Source of the DNA: JALZEG01 sp036258555
GTDB taxonomy: Bacteria > Actinomycetota > CADDZG01 > WHSQ01
Reading direction: 5' to 3'
Assembly (NCBI GenBank): GCA_036258555.1
Contig: DATADL010000335.1
Location: 1-13,995, forward strand
Length of the DNA stretch: 13,995 nucleotides
The position numbers and the translations under genes are program-made. The first letter of the stretch is position 1. Every line of letters starts with the position of its first letter. Under the pieces are notes generated by a model. It ran no database searches, was not told the DNA's origin, and was given only the letters and a program-made list of their open reading frames with translations. Below are positions 12,228 to 13,995 of this stretch, piece after piece.

Positions 12228-13091
12228 GTGTACGAACGGATAGCCGTCGGGACGGACCTCTCGAAGACGGCGCGGGTGGCGACCGACCGGGCCGCGGGAC
12301 TCGCGCGCCGGCTGGGGGCCGAGCTGTTCCTCGTGCACGCGGGCCGGGATCCCGGTGAGCCGTTCGCCAAGCTCGCGGCGGACTACGGCGGGACCCCCGT
12401 GGTGGCGTCCGGGAGCCCGGCCGAGGTGCTGCTCTCCGAGACCGAGCGGCTGGGCGCCGACCTCCTCGTCGTCGGAAGCGTGGGGATGAGCGGTGCGCGC
12501 CGGTTCCTGCTCGGCAGCGTCCCGAACAAGATCTCGCACCACGCGGGGACCGACCTGCTGATCGTCAAGACCGACGAGGCCCCCGAGGAGGTCTCGGACT
12601 ACTCGAAGGTGCTCGTCGGGACGGACGGCTCGCCGACGGCCATGCGCGCGGTGACCGCCGCGTCGCGGCTCGCCAAGTCCCTCGGGGCGCACGAGCTGAT
12701 CGTGTGCGCGCACGAGCCGCTGAGCGACGCCGAGCGCGAGCAGCTCGCCGCCGACCCGAACGACCCGGTCGCCCAGTGGGGAGGTGGCGGCTCCGCGAAG
12801 GGGACGCCGGACGAGTTCCGCTGGAGGATCTCGGGGGCCGCGCAGGCCGAGGACGTGCTCGAGCGGGCCGCGGAACGCGCCGCCAAGGAGGGCGTCGAGG
12901 CAGAGGTGCGGGCCCCGGAGGGACACCCCGCCGAGGTGCTGTGCTCGATCGCGAAGGACGAGGGCTTCGACGTGATCGTCGTCGGCAGCGTCGGGATGAC
13001 CGGCGCCCGCCGCTTCATGCTGGGCAACGTGCCGCACCGCGTGTCGCACAGCGCGCCGACCGACGTGCTGATCCTGCGGACGCAGGAGTGA
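12228..13091 (+). CDS. Tandem universal stress protein (two Usp domains)
   Basis: A 287-aa ATP-binding universal stress protein with two repeats. Repeat 1 (1-115) and repeat 2 (about 124-284) each start with a conserved strand (IAVGTDLSKTA, then VLVGTDGSPTAM) and end in a nucleotide loop of the G-x2-G-x9-G-S type: VGSVGMSGARRFLLGS (82-97) and VGSVGMTGARRFMLGN (252-267). Repeat 2's last loop residue is Asn, not Ser. The start-to-loop distance is about 47 residues longer in repeat 2 (loop offset 170 against start offset 123), owing to the stretch 165-209. Repeat 1 is therefore a shortened Usp fold or repeat 2 an expanded one. The GTG start at 12228 follows GAGAGAGGGG. Tandem Usp proteins help actinobacteria under hypoxia and other stress, which suits an operon headed by a response regulator. 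Confidence 0.93.
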   Translation: MYERIAVGTDLSKTARVATDRAAGLARRLGAELFLVHAGRDPGEPFAKLAADYGGTPVVASGSPAEVLLSETERLGADLLVVGSVGMSGARRFLLGSVPNKISHHAGTDLLIVKTDEAPEEVSDYSKVLVGTDGSPTAMRAVTAASRLAKSLGAHELIVCAHEPLSDAEREQLAADPNDPVAQWGGGGSAKGTPDEFRWRISGAAQAEDVLERAAERAAKEGVEAEVRAPEGHPAEVLCSIAKDEGFDVIVVGSVGMTGARRFMLGNVPHRVSHSAPTDVLILRTQE

Positions 13092-13876
13092 GCGCCTACC
13101 GCGCCCTGGTCGTCACCGCTCATCCCGACGACATGGAGTTCGGCTCGGCCGGGACGGTCGCGGCGTGGGCCGACGCGGGGGCCGAGGTGACCGTCTGCAT
13201 CGTCACCGACGGATCGACCGGGACCCAGGACCGCTCCTTGATGGGGGCCGGGCTGTCCGAGGTGCGCAAGCAGGAGTCGGCGGACGCGGCGAAGGTGCTC
13301 GGGGTCGCGGAGCTCGTGTGGCTCGACTACCGCGACGGCTACGTCGAGTACACGCTCGACCTGCGCCGCGACATCGCGCGGGTCTTCCGCAAGTACCGGC
13401 CGCACCGCTACATGGTCATGGACCCGGCCCCCACGATCGAGGACCGGTTCATCAACCATCCGGACCACCGCGCGGTCGGGCAGGCGTCGCTCGACGTGAC
13501 GCTCACGGCGGGGACGACGCCCGGCCACTTCCCCGAGCTGCTCGACGAGGGGCTCGAGCCGTGGCGCGACCTGCGCGAGGTGTGGATCGCCGGGCCCGCA
13601 GGGGGGCCGCGGGTCGTCGACGTGACCGCGACCATCGAGCGCAAGATCGACGCGCTCATGTGCCACCGGAGCCAGGTCGGCGAGAACCGGGACGAGATCG
13701 AGGGGTGGATCCGGGGCCGCCTCGCCGAGACGGGGGCCCGCGCCGGGTTCGCCTACGGGGAGTCGTTCCGCGTGATCAGCCAGGGGCCGGGCTTCCACGC
13801 GGGGGAGCAGCTGGACGAGGTGTCGCTGGACGTGGAGCCGCCGCCGCCCGACCCGAGAGCGGCCCCCCCGCCCTAG
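13088..13876 (+). CDS. PIG-L/LmbE-family zinc deacetylase
   Basis: A 262-aa metal-dependent amide hydrolase, usually removing an acetyl group from an N-acetylglucosamine-type substrate. Zinc ligands are visible: A11-H12-P-D-D15 in VVTAHPDDMEFGSAGT, and H127 within NHPDHRAVG (123-131), with H124 nearby. LVWLDYRDGYVEYTLDLRRD (77-96) and EVWIAG in the later part fit the LmbE fold. Relatives include MshB and Mca of mycothiol metabolism and PIG-L of GPI synthesis, but this protein lacks features that would assign one of those. A proline-rich tail (PPPPDPRAAPPP) ends it. The GTG start overlaps the stress protein's TGA (GTGA), so it is translationally coupled as the fourth gene of the operon. No terminator is clear in the following 119 bases. 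Confidence 0.9.
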   Translation: MSAYRALVVTAHPDDMEFGSAGTVAAWADAGAEVTVCIVTDGSTGTQDRSLMGAGLSEVRKQESADAAKVLGVAELVWLDYRDGYVEYTLDLRRDIARVFRKYRPHRYMVMDPAPTIEDRFINHPDHRAVGQASLDVTLTAGTTPGHFPELLDEGLEPWRDLREVWIAGPAGGPRVVDVTATIERKIDALMCHRSQVGENRDEIEGWIRGRLAETGARAGFAYGESFRVISQGPGFHAGEQLDEVSLDVEPPPPDPRAAPPP

Positions 13877-13924
13877 CGCCGAGGTGCCCGCGCCGCCGCC
13901 ACGCGCGTGACCGAGTGGCTTCTT

Positions 13925-13975
13925 TCTGTTATGCCGGTAGGCGGCTCTCTGTTACCCGTGCGGGGGATAGGCGGC
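13925..13975. repeat. Imperfect two-copy module TCTGTTA...TAGGCGGC
   Basis: TCTGTTA (13925-13931) is followed after six bases by TAGGCGGC (13938-13945). The pair then recurs as TCTGTTA (13948-13954) and TAGGCGGC (13968-13975) with a longer spacer of 13 bases. The second spacer contains the small palindrome CCCG-TG-CGGG (13955-13964). The block lies in non-coding sequence after the four-gene operon. An ATG at 13980 near the right edge could start another gene, which I cannot support. The function of the module is unknown. It could be regulatory, or the first part of a larger repeat beyond the edge. Confidence 0.5.
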
Positions 13976-13995
13976 GCGGATGAGACGCGGCATCT

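Noticed and set aside
8283..13876. A mycothiol pathway linking the maleylpyruvate isomerase-like and PIG-L proteins.
   Set aside because: Both families are broad, the genes lie 4 kb apart in different units, and no mycothiol synthesis gene is present. The link would be by name only.
1..13995. CRISPR arrays, tRNA or rRNA genes, insertion sequences, integrases or phage genes.
   Set aside because: None seen: no regularly spaced repeats beyond two copies, no recognisable cloverleaf, transposase or integrase motif.

Overview
This is a high-GC chromosomal stretch with densely packed genes on both strands. The codon use, the family mix (PAC2, SCO6745 family, F420-type PPOX fold, mycothiol-type maleylpyruvate isomerase fold, HxlR, MscL with a cysteine tail) and several start codons sitting 6-8 nt after a -10-like hexamer all point to an actinobacterium (Actinomycetota). 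A deep-branching class such as Thermoleophilia is my guess, but nothing here (no rRNA or marker gene) fixes the class. I see no phage, transposon, CRISPR array, tRNA or rRNA, so it reads as core or lightly accessory chromosome.

Layout. 1-186 (minus): a 45-aa orphan protein, translationally coupled to a gene that runs off the left edge. 187-294: a compact divergent control region with two copies of a GTTGC-N5-GCAAC palindrome 42 bp apart. 295-783 (plus): an HxlR-type repressor, the probable owner of those palindromes. 800-1201 (minus): the mechanosensitive channel MscL. 1264-3331 (plus): a three-gene run of PAC2 protein, DUF4328-type membrane protein and PPOX-fold enzyme. 3333-5759 (minus): a large secreted G8-domain beta-helix protein resembling the animal hyaluronan-degrading CEMIP/TMEM2 proteins. 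5911-6396 (plus): a small secreted PPC-like protein. 6408-7266 (minus): a GNAT acetyltransferase behind a stand-alone LuxR-type HTH protein. 7363-8217 (plus): an SCO6745-family protein divergent from the HTH gene. 8283-9080 (minus): a maleylpyruvate isomerase-like protein. 9140-10399 (plus): a PQQ-type sugar dehydrogenase lipoprotein ending at a strong hairpin terminator. 10452-11048 (minus): a secreted protein with a C-terminal Ig-like module. 11169-13876 (plus): a tightly coupled four-gene operon of response regulator with an unusual output domain, hotdog thioesterase, tandem universal stress protein and PIG-L deacetylase. 13877-13995: a short non-coding end with an imperfect repeated module.

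How the genes relate. The clearest functional unit is the four-gene operon at the right, whose starts overlap or nearly touch the preceding stops. Signal receipt, acyl-thioester hydrolysis, ATP-binding stress protein and amide deacetylation are probably co-expressed, although their shared task is unknown. The left divergent region looks like a self-regulated HxlR switch controlling a small leftward operon. The middle is a series of mostly unrelated single genes, three of which encode exported proteins. No obviously new defence or biosynthetic system is visible. The most interesting items are the HxlR operator pair, the bacterial CEMIP-like protein, the response regulator's output domain and the repeated leaderless promoter layout.
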